Assembly: GCF_013371215.1 (NCBI RefSeq)
Contig: NZ_JABWMH010000002.1
Location: 824,995 to 888,994 of the forward strand
Reading direction: 5' to 3'
From: Parasphingorhabdus flavimaris
GTDB taxonomy: Bacteria; Pseudomonadota; Alphaproteobacteria; Sphingomonadales; Sphingomonadaceae
DNA: 64,000 nucleotides
The notes beneath the pieces were generated by a model that searched no databases, was not told the DNA's origin, and saw only the letters and a list, made by a program, of their open reading frames with translations. The position numbers and the translations under genes are program-made. Numbering within the stretch: the stretch's first letter is position 1; every line of letters begins with the position of its first letter. This document shows, one piece after another, positions 47,467-56,124 of this stretch.

Positions 47467-48389
47467 GATGCAACAGGCCCGGATATCTGTTGGATAAAAG
47501 CGAGCAGCAGCGGAATCACAATTTCATGCGCATCTTCCTGAACATAATGACCCGCATCCTCGACGCGCGTAACATCGGCGTGCGGAAAATCACGCAGCCA
47601 CATGCCCTCCAACGTTTCGATTGCAAAGGCCACATCCTTCATCGGCCAGACAATCTTAACCGGTTTGTCCGCAAAAGCCTTTGCCAGCTTTGCCCCTTCA
47701 TGCGCGACGAAATCGCTGACCGGCCCTGTCGGTCCAGAGGGTATCTGACGAGGAAATGCGAGAACCCCGGCGCGTGAAGACCAAGTTGGGTGGGGTGCAA
47801 GATAGGCCGCCTTGTCGGTTGCGGTCAGACGCGACGGGTCGCTCAGCCCGGCGTTGAAAAGGAAACCGCGCACAAAAGCATGGGCGCCTTTTACGATCAG
47901 ATCGCCGAGCAACGGCGCCTGAAAAGCGCGGATGATGCGCGGCAGAGGAACTTTCTTCAGTGGCCGCGTAAAAAAGGTGTTCAGGACAAATAGCCCAGCG
48001 ACACGGTCCGGATGCCGCGCAGCAAATGTCAATCCAATCGGCCCGCCCCAATCCTGTACAATCATGACCGCATTTCGGATATCGAGCGCTGCCAGCAGAG
48101 CCTCGCACCGGCCCGCATGTTTGGAAATTGAATAGATGCCTTCACTGGTCGGCTTGTTGGAACGGCCAAAGCCCAGATGATCCATCACGATCGCGCGGTT
48201 ACCTTGTGCAACAACCGCCTTGATAAACCTCCGGTACAGATATCCCCAGGTCGGGTTGCCGTGCACCATGATTATCGGACGGCCATCTTTCGGGCCTTCG
48301 TCGATATAATGCATTTTTCCGTCCGGCGTATCAAACCATTTGGGCTCAAAGGGCCATTCGCCACCAAAGGTCCAGTCGGTCTTGTTCAT
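47463..48389 (-). CDS. Haloalkane dehalogenase-like alpha/beta hydrolase
   Basis: 308 residues counting from the ATG at 48389, supported by AAGGAAA about 7 bases upstream. HGNPTW is the oxyanion-loop motif of haloalkane dehalogenases, and VQDWGG carries the nucleophile Asp113 with halide-binding Trp114. WPMKD places the acid Asp252 after strand 7 (as in subfamily I/III enzymes). AGHYVQED provides the base His281. The pattern also occurs in fluoroacetate dehalogenases and in hydrolases with no dehalogenase activity, so the substrate is open. The start is coupled by ATGA to the four-helix gene. Confidence 0.85.
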   Translation of the reverse strand: MNKTDWTFGGEWPFEPKWFDTPDGKMHYIDEGPKDGRPIIMVHGNPTWGYLYRRFIKAVVAQGNRAIVMDHLGFGRSNKPTSEGIYSISKHAGRCEALLAALDIRNAVMIVQDWGGPIGLTFAARHPDRVAGLFVLNTFFTRPLKKVPLPRIIRAFQAPLLGDLIVKGAHAFVRGFLFNAGLSDPSRLTATDKAAYLAPHPTWSSRAGVLAFPRQIPSGPTGPVSDFVAHEGAKLAKAFADKPVKIVWPMKDVAFAIETLEGMWLRDFPHADVTRVEDAGHYVQEDAHEIVIPLLLAFIQQISGPVAS

Positions 48390-48781
48390 GCCGTTTTCCT
48401 TGCTGCGGCCAGACCAGCGAACCCGAATATCGCAACCAATGTCCACGGGTAGGGCGCAGGGGTCGTCCAGATGACGCTATTGCCAAATAGTGCCAGGCCA
48501 ATCGCAAGTGCTGCAAAGCCCGCGCTGATCGCTGTCGCAAATACCGCAAGGATCAGATGCTCGCGTTTTCTGGCCGCCATTGCGAACATGATGGTCATCG
48601 CGATCACGGCTACCGATCCGACATGCCACGAAAAATGGTGGAGCCAGACAATATTCTGCGGAATATCGGAGTTATCAAGCGGTTCCAGAACCATTGGAGC
48701 GCCTAATATTTCATGTGCAAGCAGTCCGAGAAGACAGAGCGCAGCGGCTATGGAAAACAGCGATTTCGGAAGCTTTGGCAT
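48386..48781 (-). CDS. Four-helix membrane protein, unknown family (paralogue 2)
   Basis: 131 residues with four membrane segments. It matches the protein at 36695-37108 over its whole length, with HEILGAP, NIVWLHHFSWHVG, AARKREH and WTTPAPYPW, by eye about half identical. The ATG at 48781 is preferred over a TTG at 48784. It lies 6 bases after the SDR gene and overlaps the hydrolase start, so SDR, this gene, hydrolase and MFS gene are one operon. Function not recognised. Confidence 0.75.
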   Translation of the reverse strand: MPKLPKSLFSIAAALCLLGLLAHEILGAPMVLEPLDNSDIPQNIVWLHHFSWHVGSVAVIAMTIMFAMAARKREHLILAVFATAISAGFAALAIGLALFGNSVIWTTPAPYPWTLVAIFGFAGLAAARKTA

Positions 48782-48786
48782 CAACG

Positions 48787-49515
48787 CTACCAGGTTTCAC
48801 TAAACGGACGCAGGTCGAGTTCGTGTGTCCAGGCGGAGCGTTGCTGAGCGTGGATTGTCCAATAGGCGTCAGCGATAGCATCGGGATCAAGCGCGCCATC
48901 TGGCCCCAGATTATCCAGATAATCACCGAAATTGGTTTGCGCCCGATCACCGTTGACCACACCGTCGATGATGATGTGGGCAACATGAACACCCTTGGGG
49001 CCATATTCCCGCGCCAGCGACTGAGCCAGATTGCGCAGCGCCGCTTTGGCCGCAGCAAAATGACCAAACATCGGCTTGCCGCGCAGCGAAGCGGACGCGC
49101 CGGTAAACAACATGCTGCCTTCTCCTTGCGCTTCCAGAATTGGCATGGCTCGCTTGGCCGTTAGAAAACCGCCATAGCATCCAACACGCCAGTAAAACTC
49201 AAACTGCTCTGGCGAGAGGTCAGCGAACGGGATCGGCATATTATTGCCTGCGTTATAGATAACGGCGGCAAGCGCGCCCTCCCGTTCTCCCGCCTTGCTA
49301 AACAATGCATCCAGATCATCTTCTGATGTGACATCGGCTTCGATCGCTTCGGCTGAGCCGCCAGATGCGGTAATTTGAGCTGCGGTTTGTTCGACTTTTT
49401 CAAGTGTCCGTCCTGAAACGAAAACATGCAGATCCTCACGCGCAAATCGCCGCGCCAGGGCACCGCCCACGCCTTCGGGAAGCCCCGCGCCCAGAATAAT
49501 GACTTTGTCTTGCAT
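48787..49515 (-). CDS. Short-chain dehydrogenase-family protein with Phe in place of catalytic Tyr
   Basis: 242 residues. The cofactor loop is GAGLPEGVGGALARRF (a variant of GxxxGxG), and NAG at 88-90 and the Ser141 region TGASAS are present. The active-site Tyr of YxxxK is Phe153 in FGHFAAAKAALRN, with Lys157 kept. Ordinary SDR redox chemistry is therefore doubtful. Related sequences with this change occur in a small SDR subgroup. It is the first gene of the four-gene operon and divergent from the TetR gene. Confidence 0.85.
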   Translation of the reverse strand: MQDKVIILGAGLPEGVGGALARRFAREDLHVFVSGRTLEKVEQTAAQITASGGSAEAIEADVTSEDDLDALFSKAGEREGALAAVIYNAGNNMPIPFADLSPEQFEFYWRVGCYGGFLTAKRAMPILEAQGEGSMLFTGASASLRGKPMFGHFAAAKAALRNLAQSLAREYGPKGVHVAHIIIDGVVNGDRAQTNFGDYLDNLGPDGALDPDAIADAYWTIHAQQRSAWTHELDLRPFSETW

Positions 49516-49596
49516 CTTGGTACCTCATTGGCTTTCTGGTTCAGGTGACCGCCCAGCTAAAGCGCGGTTTTTCGTTGCTGATCTGACCAGAGACTG

Positions 49597-49617
49597 TATA
49601 AGAACGATCATTCTATA
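49597..49617. promoter_or_regulatory. Palindromic TetR operator candidate between tetR and the SDR operon
   Basis: AGAACGATCATTCT (49601-49614) is a 12-of-14 palindrome flanked on both sides by TATA/ATA, giving a 21-base near-symmetrical site in the 115-base divergent gap. AGAACGATC half-sites of this sort are typical for AcrR/TetR-type regulators. It lies just before the tetR ribosome site, fitting autorepression. Confidence 0.6.
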
Positions 49618-49630
49618 ACTGAGGTCACAA

Positions 49631-50230
49631 ATGCCACGCCCACGACTGGAGTCAAGAGAAAAGCTGCTGCCGAATGCGATGATGCTGTTCTGGAAGAATG
49701 GCTATCACGCGACGTCGATTGATGATCTTGTCAAGGCAACGGCAGTGGCGCGCGGCGGCATTTATGCTGATTTTGGCGGTAAGGCCGAGATGTTCGAGGC
49801 TTGTCTCGATCTATATCGACAGGAAGTCGCCGCTCCTGCGATTGCCATCTTGAATTCGGAACATGCTGGGCTGGATGCGATTGAAGGCTATTTCTATCAT
49901 TTCATTGATATGCACCGACGCCATGGTTTGCCCGGTCCCGGCTGCTTTATAGCCAATAGCATGACCGAAATTGCGCCGCATGAAGATGCCATTCGGACCG
50001 CCGTTAACGCACATAGCAAGGACCTCCATGCGGCATTTTTGGGGGCACTCAGTCACGCTGGAAGCCGATCTAATGCTAACTTGTCTCAAGCGACGCTCAA
50101 TGAACTTGCTCTGTTTCTAGTCACATCCAGTCAGGGCCTTTGGTCTTATGCACGATCAGTAACCGATATCTCACTGCTAGAGAGTTATGTACGCTCTCTC
50201 ATGGGCCTGCTCCACAGTCGATTTTCATAG
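49631..50230 (+). CDS. TetR-family transcriptional regulator
   Basis: 199 residues. The helix-turn-helix spans YHATSIDDLVKATAVARGGIY followed by FGGKAEMFEACLDLY. The C-terminal domain resembles TetR_C of regulators that answer electrophiles or hydrophobic compounds, but the ligand is unknown. GAGG lies 6 bases upstream of the ATG. It is divergent from the SDR operon and probably controls both through the palindrome at 49597-49617. Confidence 0.9.
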   Translation: MPRPRLESREKLLPNAMMLFWKNGYHATSIDDLVKATAVARGGIYADFGGKAEMFEACLDLYRQEVAAPAIAILNSEHAGLDAIEGYFYHFIDMHRRHGLPGPGCFIANSMTEIAPHEDAIRTAVNAHSKDLHAAFLGALSHAGSRSNANLSQATLNELALFLVTSSQGLWSYARSVTDISLLESYVRSLMGLLHSRFS

Positions 50231-50529
50231 GATATGTTGGTATCTGCTATCGGGAAGTGAAGCTGCCATTTGGAACTAGCTTTCCCTACGTCAGCTAATC
50301 ACCCATTTGCGGTCAATATGGTGTAATCGCAGCGAGCTCAGGCAATGGCCGCTTTTAGCAACAAGCATTTTCCTTCGGAACGGCGGAAATTGGGCGCAAA
50401 GCAGAAGTAAAGTTTGATTAGCATTGACGGCGGCTACTGGGGCGGAAGCGGAATGTCTGCTTGTTCCGTCAAAGGCTGGATAATATCTCTCGGGAGATTG
50501 CGGAATACCAGCAACCATAGTTGCATAAT
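50231..50529. other. Intergenic stretch, no gene seen
   Basis: 299 bases between two convergent regulator genes. A 75-codon minus-strand frame here (50291-50518) has no ribosome site or recognisable product. Nothing further supported. Confidence 0.4.
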
Positions 50530-50991
50530 TTACAATTTAGGGAGGCGCTTGACGACTGTGGATGACTGAATGATGGCGGTATCGACGGATGAGAATGGCA
50601 AAAAGCGATCCATAACAGTCTCCAACTCCTGCACATCACCGACCACCACTTTTGCTACAAAGCAATCTTCGCCAGTAACATGATCCGCTTCAACAATTTC
50701 CGGAGCGTCGACAAGCATTTGTGCCACTCTTTTTGCTTCTCCCGGCAAAGCACACAGTCGCACATGTGCGGCGACACCTAGTCCAAATACTGTGGGATCT
50801 ACGATGATCGTATATTCGCGAATTGCTCCTGCATCTTCAAGTTTGTGAATACGCTCGGTAACGCTCGGACTGGACATTCCGATTTGCTCTGCGAGCTCCC
50901 GAACTGTCATTCGGCCATTGCCGACCAATGCGGCAATTATAGCTCGATCAGTTGCATCAATTGGCCGGGTTACATAGCGGCTTCGATTCAT
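50530..50991 (-). CDS. Lrp/AsnC-family transcriptional regulator
   Basis: 153 residues. The N-terminal winged helix has DATDRAIIAALVGNGRMTVRELAEQIGMSSPSVTERIHKLE. The C-terminal RAM (amino-acid-binding) domain follows from about 70. The ligand and target are unknown. The ATG has GAGG 6 bases upstream. Its promoter side faces the type IV secretion operon across about 340 bases. Confidence 0.9.
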   Translation of the reverse strand: MNRSRYVTRPIDATDRAIIAALVGNGRMTVRELAEQIGMSSPSVTERIHKLEDAGAIREYTIIVDPTVFGLGVAAHVRLCALPGEAKRVAQMLVDAPEIVEADHVTGEDCFVAKVVVGDVQELETVMDRFLPFSSVDTAIIQSSTVVKRLPKL

Positions 50992-51328
50992 ATTACACCT
51001 CTAGCTGGATGACACCGGCGAGGCCTTGAGATTACGAAGGCAAATGTTCGATTTTGCCTTATTTATCCTAAGTTTGAGCTAGAAATCGGGCTTACAGCGA
51101 ACACACCCAGCGACAAGCAACTAGTCCGCAAGGTCAAAATTGAAGGTCAAAGCCCGTTATGGGTTTCGATTGGCAAGTCGAAACGGCTGTAACGCCTTCC
51201 TGAATCTATGGCTGAACAAATAAATCAGCATCTATAATTTGGAGGAGAAATATAAATCGGGAGTGAAGCGCAATGCAAAGCACCACAAGATTGGATGTAA
51301 TAGGCAGAAACCTGGAGTGCGCCGAATA
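50992..51328. other. Region upstream of the type IV secretion operon
   Basis: 337 bases. An in-frame extension of virB1 (from TTG at 51239 or GTG at 51263) is possible but encodes no signal peptide. A GGAGGAG run lies at 51241-51247. The operon promoter should be here, but none is called. Confidence 0.4.
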
Positions 51329-51994
51329 ATGGCATACTCTACTGCAACTATTGTATCACTGGCACTTCAATGTGCTCCGTCGGTAGCGCCGGAAACGGTT
51401 GTCGCGATTGTTCGTACTGAAAGCCGCGGCCACGTCTTCGCCCTCAACGTCAACGGAGGGCGGCAACCGCGCCGTCAGGCAAGTGCTGCAGCAGCTGCTG
51501 CCACAGCTAAACGCTATGTTGCAGCAGGTTATTCAGTCGATCTGGGCCTTGGCCAGATCAATTCCCGCAATATGCGCTGGCTTGGTCTCACATGGGAAAC
51601 GGTGTTCGACCCCTGCACCAACATTGCAGCATTAGGCCGCGTTCTTACTCAGAATTATAACTCGGTAAAAGCGGGGCGCGACCCACAAAGCGCCCTTCGT
51701 ATTGCCCTCTCAATGTATAATACAGGAAGCCAATCGCGTGGATTTCGTAATGGCTATGTCGCCAAGGTTGTCGGCAATGCTGGCATTGCCGACAGTCAAG
51801 TATCTTATACCCCCACTGCATCGCAACCAATCGCGGAAACAAGCGGCGATCTGCGGACAACCATTGTCGCGGAAAATGCGGTGCAGCAGGCGCCACCTCG
51901 CCCTGCACCGCCCCCGAGATGGAACCTCTTTGAGCGTGCGGCTTACGAACGCGAAACCAAAGCTCTCGCAGAGAATGAAAGGGGTAGCATATGA
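51329..51994 (+). CDS. virB1: VirB1-like lytic transglycosylase
   Basis: 221 residues. The SLT domain occupies about 15-140 with the catalytic Glu in VRTESRG, YSVDLGLGQINSRN and SMYNTGSQSRGF as the usual motifs. It thins peptidoglycan for assembly of the type IV channel. The chosen ATG begins only 14 residues before the conserved CAPSVAPET block and gives no signal peptide. Alternatives at 51239 (TTG) and 51263 (GTG) add a basic stretch, also without a leader. Its stop overlaps the virB2 start. Confidence 0.85.
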   Translation: MAYSTATIVSLALQCAPSVAPETVVAIVRTESRGHVFALNVNGGRQPRRQASAAAAAATAKRYVAAGYSVDLGLGQINSRNMRWLGLTWETVFDPCTNIAALGRVLTQNYNSVKAGRDPQSALRIALSMYNTGSQSRGFRNGYVAKVVGNAGIADSQVSYTPTASQPIAETSGDLRTTIVAENAVQQAPPRPAPPPRWNLFERAAYERETKALAENERGSI

Positions 51995-52356
51995 GCATCA
52001 TCCTAAATTTGGCACGGGGCGCTAAGGTGTGGCGCAAATCCCGCGCAGCAAGATCTAACCAGCTTCAAAACAAGCGCCAACGTGCGGTGTTCTGGAGCAT
52101 AGCCCTATTGTCTGCGATGTTCATTTCGCTCGCGCTTCCCGAGCCAGCCTACGCACAAAACCTAGAGAGTTTTGCTAGCAACGTGCGCGGGCTTTTATCA
52201 TCAACCCTCCTTCGGACACTGGCAGTCATCGCCGTAATTGTGACCGGCCTACTCTGGTTTACAGGCCGCGCCTCGACCGCTGTTCTGGTGACGGTCATTA
52301 TTGGCATTGCCATAGTCTTTTCAGCGGATTCCATCGTCGGTCTGATTGCAGGCTGA
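51991..52356 (+). CDS. virB2: VirB2/TrbC-family pilin
   Basis: 121 residues. A long basic N-terminal part (about 50 residues) precedes the pilin: signal-like LSAMFISLALPEPAYA, then a mature segment with two membrane helices (LLRTLAVIAVIVTGLLWFTG and AVLVTVIIGIAIVFSADSIV) joined by a short loop. It is the major pilus subunit. The stop shares a base with the virB3 start. Confidence 0.87.
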   Translation: MSIILNLARGAKVWRKSRAARSNQLQNKRQRAVFWSIALLSAMFISLALPEPAYAQNLESFASNVRGLLSSTLLRTLAVIAVIVTGLLWFTGRASTAVLVTVIIGIAIVFSADSIVGLIAG

Positions 52357-52706
52357 TGGCGATGAACGAGCAAACCGAAATTCTGACAAAGAACACGCTG
52401 TTCCTCGCGGTGACACGCCCGGCGCTCTGGGCGGGGATTCCAATTGAAGCGGCGGTGTTACTGTTAATCGCCAGCGCATCGGTACTGATTCAGAGCAACA
52501 GCCCGCTCTATGCCGCATTGATCGCGGCTTTTGGCTATTCAATTTCGCGGCTGATCGTGCGCCACGATGTCAATGCGTTTCGCCTGCTGTTCCTTTGGGG
52601 CCGGACAAAAGCGGGCAACCGGAACCGCAGCTTCTGGGGCGGCAGCAGCTACTCACCGCTGCCGCTTACAGGCCTGCGCCGTAAAGGTTTTGGTCGTCAT
52701 GGGTAG
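52356..52706 (+). CDS. virB3: VirB3 protein of the type IV secretion system
   Basis: 116 residues with two membrane helices (about 27-45 and 50-67) after an N-terminus that contains the typical LTKNTLFLAVTRPALWAGI. It is an inner-membrane part of the channel. The C-terminal half is basic and of less typical length. It overlaps virB4 by 8 bases. Confidence 0.85.
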   Translation: MAMNEQTEILTKNTLFLAVTRPALWAGIPIEAAVLLLIASASVLIQSNSPLYAALIAAFGYSISRLIVRHDVNAFRLLFLWGRTKAGNRNRSFWGGSSYSPLPLTGLRRKGFGRHG

Positions 52707-55092
52707 ATTGCTCGCCACCAAGAATGCTGTGCCGCTAAAAATAGCGCAGCGCGAGACAACGCCTGAAAAATTCTTACCCTATGCTCGCCATATAAACGAT
52801 CAAATGGTGGCGCTTGATTCTGGTGACATCATGCTGACTTTCGAACTCACGGGCCGCGCCTTCGAGACATCGGATGTGCGTGATCTCAACGACTGGCATA
52901 CTAAGATAAATGGATTGCTGCGTAACCTGCATGACGAACGACTGTCGATCTGGACGCATTTGATCAGGATGCGCGTGGATCAATATCCCGGCGGGGCATT
53001 CAAATCTGGTTTCGCTGCCGATCTGGACCTTGCCTATTTTGGCCGTATCAACCGGGAACGGATGTTCATCAACCGATTTTTCGTCAGCCTTGTCATTCGC
53101 CCTTCTGCAACGGGAAGCGACAAAATCATACAGCTCTTTAAGCGCAAGGTATCGAAGCAGGCGGACAAAGGTCCGCTGATAGACGAGGCACTGGTCGAAC
53201 TGCTCGATGATAAAGCGCGCGATTTCGAAAAGCTCATGGCGCGCTGTCAGCCGCGCCGCTGCGGGATATATGAACATCGCGGATTGATGTTTTCCGAAAC
53301 GATGGAAGTCGCAAACATGGTAATGACCGGACGTCATGTCCGGGTTCCCGTCGTGCGTGGGCATCTGGGCGGCGCGCTTTACCGCGCGCGCACAATTTTC
53401 GGCTCGGAAACTATCGAGGTTCGCGGTGCCGACACATCAGCCTTTGGGGGCATTTTCGGTATCCGCGAATATCCCGCGCAAACCACCCCGCGCCAGTTTG
53501 AGGCGTTGCTGTCAGTCGATTTCGGGTTCGTGCTGACACAATCTTTCACTTTCCTCGGGCGGGCGGCGGCAACCGAGAAATTCCGCCTGCGCATGACGCA
53601 AATGGAAAATTCAGGCGACCGGGCGGTCAGCCAGGCAGATGCGCTGATTGATGCAAGCGACGATCTGATGTCAAATCGCTTCGTTCTGGGCGATCATCAT
53701 TTTACGCTTGCCGTTTATGGTACAAATATGCGCGCCTTGCGCGATCATATGTCTGTGGCCCGCGCCGCTCTTGCCGATACAGGCATGGTGGCGGCGCGCG
53801 AGGGAGCAGCGCTTGAAGCTGCCTATTGGTCGCAGCTTGTCGGCAATTTCGCGTGGCGCGCCCGGCCCGCGCCCATCACATCGCTCAATTTCGCAGCCTT
53901 TTCGCCATTCCATACTTTTCCTGCGGGACAGGCGAACGGCAATCATTGGGACGAAGCCATAGCGCTTCTCAAGACCAGTGCGCGCAGCCCCTATTTCTTC
54001 AATTTCCATAAAGGCGATCTAGGTCACACGCTGATCATTGGTCCGTCTGGCGGCGGTAAAACCGTATTGCTCAACTTCCTTATGGCACAGGCCGAAAAAA
54101 CCGGCGCACGGCAGATATTCATCGACAAAGATCGCGGTGCGCAAATCTTCGTGCAGGCAAGTGGCGGCACTTATCTCGCATTGCATAATGGCATCGCCAC
54201 AGGCTTCTCTCCGCTCAAAGCGCTGACTGACTGCGCCACGGATAAGAGCTTTCTGTCGATATTCATCCGCCAATTGGTTCGCGCCGACGGTAAGCCTATC
54301 TCGGTACAGGAAGAACGGCGTATCGAGGACGGCATAAATGCGGTCATGAAACTGCCTATCGGCGACAGGTCTCTAAGCGCACTCCGCTCAATGCTCGGTA
54401 TGAAAGATGCAAGCGGCGTTGGCGCGCGGCTGGAAAAGTGGACGTCGGAAGGCTCGCTAGGCTGGGTGTTCGACAACGCGCATGACAGCATGACGCTTGA
54501 TGCGCGGTTTGTCGGTTTTGATATGACCGACTTCCTCGACAATGCCGATATCCGCACACCCATCATGCTGTATCTCTTTCACCGGATCGACCAGCTATTA
54601 ACTGGCGAGCGGATGATCATCTGCATCGACGAATTCTGGAAGGCATTAGGCGATGAAGCCTTTCGGCGCTTCGCGCAGGATGGCTTGAAAACTTACCGGA
54701 AGCGTAATGCTCTTATGGTGTTCGCCACACAGTCGCCAGCAGATGCGCTGAAAAGCGACATAAGCCATTCTATCCTCGAACAGGTCGCAACCAAGGTCAT
54801 GCTACCAAATCCATTTGGTGCGCGTGGCGATTATGTTGACGGGTTCGCACTGTCAGAAGCCGAATTCAAACTTGTGCGCGAGGACCTCTCGCCTGAAAGC
54901 CACAAGTTTCTGGTAAAGCAGGGCCATGACAGCGTGGTGGTCGAACTTGACCTGAGCGGGCTCGATGACGCGCTGGCCGTCCTTTCTGGCCGCGCAGAAA
55001 CAACAGCGCAAGTCGATGAAATTATTGCCGAGGCAGGAAGCGATCCTGCCATCTGGCTTCCCCTCTTCCATAGCCGGAGGCGTCCCAGCTGA
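52699..55092 (+). CDS. virB4: VirB4 ATPase of the type IV secretion system
   Basis: 797 residues. The N-terminal CagE/TrbE-type domain (about 190-400) is followed by the ATPase domain. Walker A GPSGGGKT is at 448-455, the Walker B segment is MIICIDEFWKAL, and MVFATQSPADALKS is the conserved RNA/DNA-translocase-like motif. It powers pilus assembly and substrate transfer at the inner membrane. The ATG at 52699 overlaps the virB3 stop. The frame is open further upstream (52567) but that lies within virB3. Confidence 0.95.
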   Translation: MGRLLATKNAVPLKIAQRETTPEKFLPYARHINDQMVALDSGDIMLTFELTGRAFETSDVRDLNDWHTKINGLLRNLHDERLSIWTHLIRMRVDQYPGGAFKSGFAADLDLAYFGRINRERMFINRFFVSLVIRPSATGSDKIIQLFKRKVSKQADKGPLIDEALVELLDDKARDFEKLMARCQPRRCGIYEHRGLMFSETMEVANMVMTGRHVRVPVVRGHLGGALYRARTIFGSETIEVRGADTSAFGGIFGIREYPAQTTPRQFEALLSVDFGFVLTQSFTFLGRAAATEKFRLRMTQMENSGDRAVSQADALIDASDDLMSNRFVLGDHHFTLAVYGTNMRALRDHMSVARAALADTGMVAAREGAALEAAYWSQLVGNFAWRARPAPITSLNFAAFSPFHTFPAGQANGNHWDEAIALLKTSARSPYFFNFHKGDLGHTLIIGPSGGGKTVLLNFLMAQAEKTGARQIFIDKDRGAQIFVQASGGTYLALHNGIATGFSPLKALTDCATDKSFLSIFIRQLVRADGKPISVQEERRIEDGINAVMKLPIGDRSLSALRSMLGMKDASGVGARLEKWTSEGSLGWVFDNAHDSMTLDARFVGFDMTDFLDNADIRTPIMLYLFHRIDQLLTGERMIICIDEFWKALGDEAFRRFAQDGLKTYRKRNALMVFATQSPADALKSDISHSILEQVATKVMLPNPFGARGDYVDGFALSEAEFKLVREDLSPESHKFLVKQGHDSVVVELDLSGLDDALAVLSGRAETTAQVDEIIAEAGSDPAIWLPLFHSRRRPS

Positions 55093-55131
55093 ACCCACCC
55101 AAGACGCTGAAACAAGTAGAAAGGTAAGACG

Positions 55132-55836
55132 ATGAAGAAATTGACACAGCTACTAAGCGCAACGCTGCTTTTCGCAGCCCCCTTGCCCGCCTTTGCCCAA
55201 GGTATGCCCGTCCATGACAGCGCCAGCCTGATCCAGCAGATCAATACCGTTCGGCAAGCCTTGCAAATGGTGGAGCAAGGCAATGAGCAAATTGCCGAAG
55301 CGCAAAAGCTCTATCAGGACTTGAACAAGCTTACCGATATTCCGGCATTGGCACAGCAGCTGAAAACCGATGCGCTTCGCGAACTCGATACATCAAACGG
55401 TTCCCTCGAAGGGTTTGGAAATGGCGATCTCAATGTTGTTGGCGCGGGCCGCGCAAAGGCCGATGAAGTCTATCGCGGACTTCTTGACCGGCTTGGTCTG
55501 GCAGGCTCGGAGCAGTCGCGCGCTGCCTTTGATCTTAATGCCCGTAATATCGGTATCAATGCTGGTTTGGCGGAAAATGTCGGCTCCGCTGTTACCTCAA
55601 GAGCGCAAGGGCTCGACCAACTTCGCACACGTTTGGCGACCGCATCCACAGCCAAGGAAGTTGCTGATCTGACCGCGCGGTTGCAACTGGAATCTGCCGC
55701 CATGCAAAATGACCAGCTGCGCTTGCAGGCCATCGCTTTGCAGCAACAAGCACAGGAACGCGCTCGCGCTGCCGAGGGTCAAGCCGCCTTGGCACACAAG
55801 CTTGATGAAGCAAGCCGTTACTACCGGGGGCAATGA
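55132..55836 (+). CDS. virB5: VirB5/TrbJ-like minor pilin or adhesin
   Basis: 234 residues with a signal peptide (LLSATLLFAAPLPAFAQ). The rest is strongly helical and coiled (LIQQINTVRQALQMVEQGNEQIAEAQKLY and the Ala/Gln-rich C-terminus), as in VirB5 pilus-tip proteins. It follows virB4 by 39 bases with AAGGTAAG upstream. The stop overlaps the next gene (ATGA). Confidence 0.87.
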   Translation: MKKLTQLLSATLLFAAPLPAFAQGMPVHDSASLIQQINTVRQALQMVEQGNEQIAEAQKLYQDLNKLTDIPALAQQLKTDALRELDTSNGSLEGFGNGDLNVVGAGRAKADEVYRGLLDRLGLAGSEQSRAAFDLNARNIGINAGLAENVGSAVTSRAQGLDQLRTRLATASTAKEVADLTARLQLESAAMQNDQLRLQAIALQQQAQERARAAEGQAALAHKLDEASRYYRGQ

Positions 55837-56096
55837 CTATGCGGGCCGCATCGCTGACGATCCTGTTGTTGCTCGCGGGGTGCGGCGCGTCTGAGAATTC
55901 GGACGGGACTGACGGCGATATGCCAGCCAGAACTTGGAAATATTATGCTGCCCACCCTGCCGAGATCGAGCCAATGCAGGAAATTTGTCGGCGCTGGGCA
56001 GGCTCGAATACTCCTACGAGCGCGCAGCCTGCGGTGGTCACGACCAACTGCCGCGTAGCAGCATTCGCCAAGTCACAGCTTCAACTGACCCAATAG
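55833..56096 (+). CDS. Small lipoprotein, EexN/VirB7-like
   Basis: 87 residues. A lipobox LAGC (Cys17) ends a signal peptide. The mature part has TWKYYAAHPAEIEPMQEICRRW and ends with TTNCRVAAF, the W/P/C spacing of EexN entry-exclusion lipoproteins. In this operon position (after virB5) VirB7 or EexN is expected. Exclusion of a second copy of the element is one role, outer-membrane anchoring of the core complex another. Coupled to virB5 by ATGA overlap. Confidence 0.75.
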   Translation: MTMRAASLTILLLLAGCGASENSDGTDGDMPARTWKYYAAHPAEIEPMQEICRRWAGSNTPTSAQPAVVTTNCRVAAFAKSQLQLTQ

Positions 56097-56124
56097 AAAC
56101 CAACCAAAAGGACCATGTGCCGAA

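Noticed and set aside
47463..48389. Naming the hydrolase LinB or DhaA.
   Set aside because: The acid is placed after strand 7 rather than as in LinB, and the motif set also fits hydrolases that do not dehalogenate.
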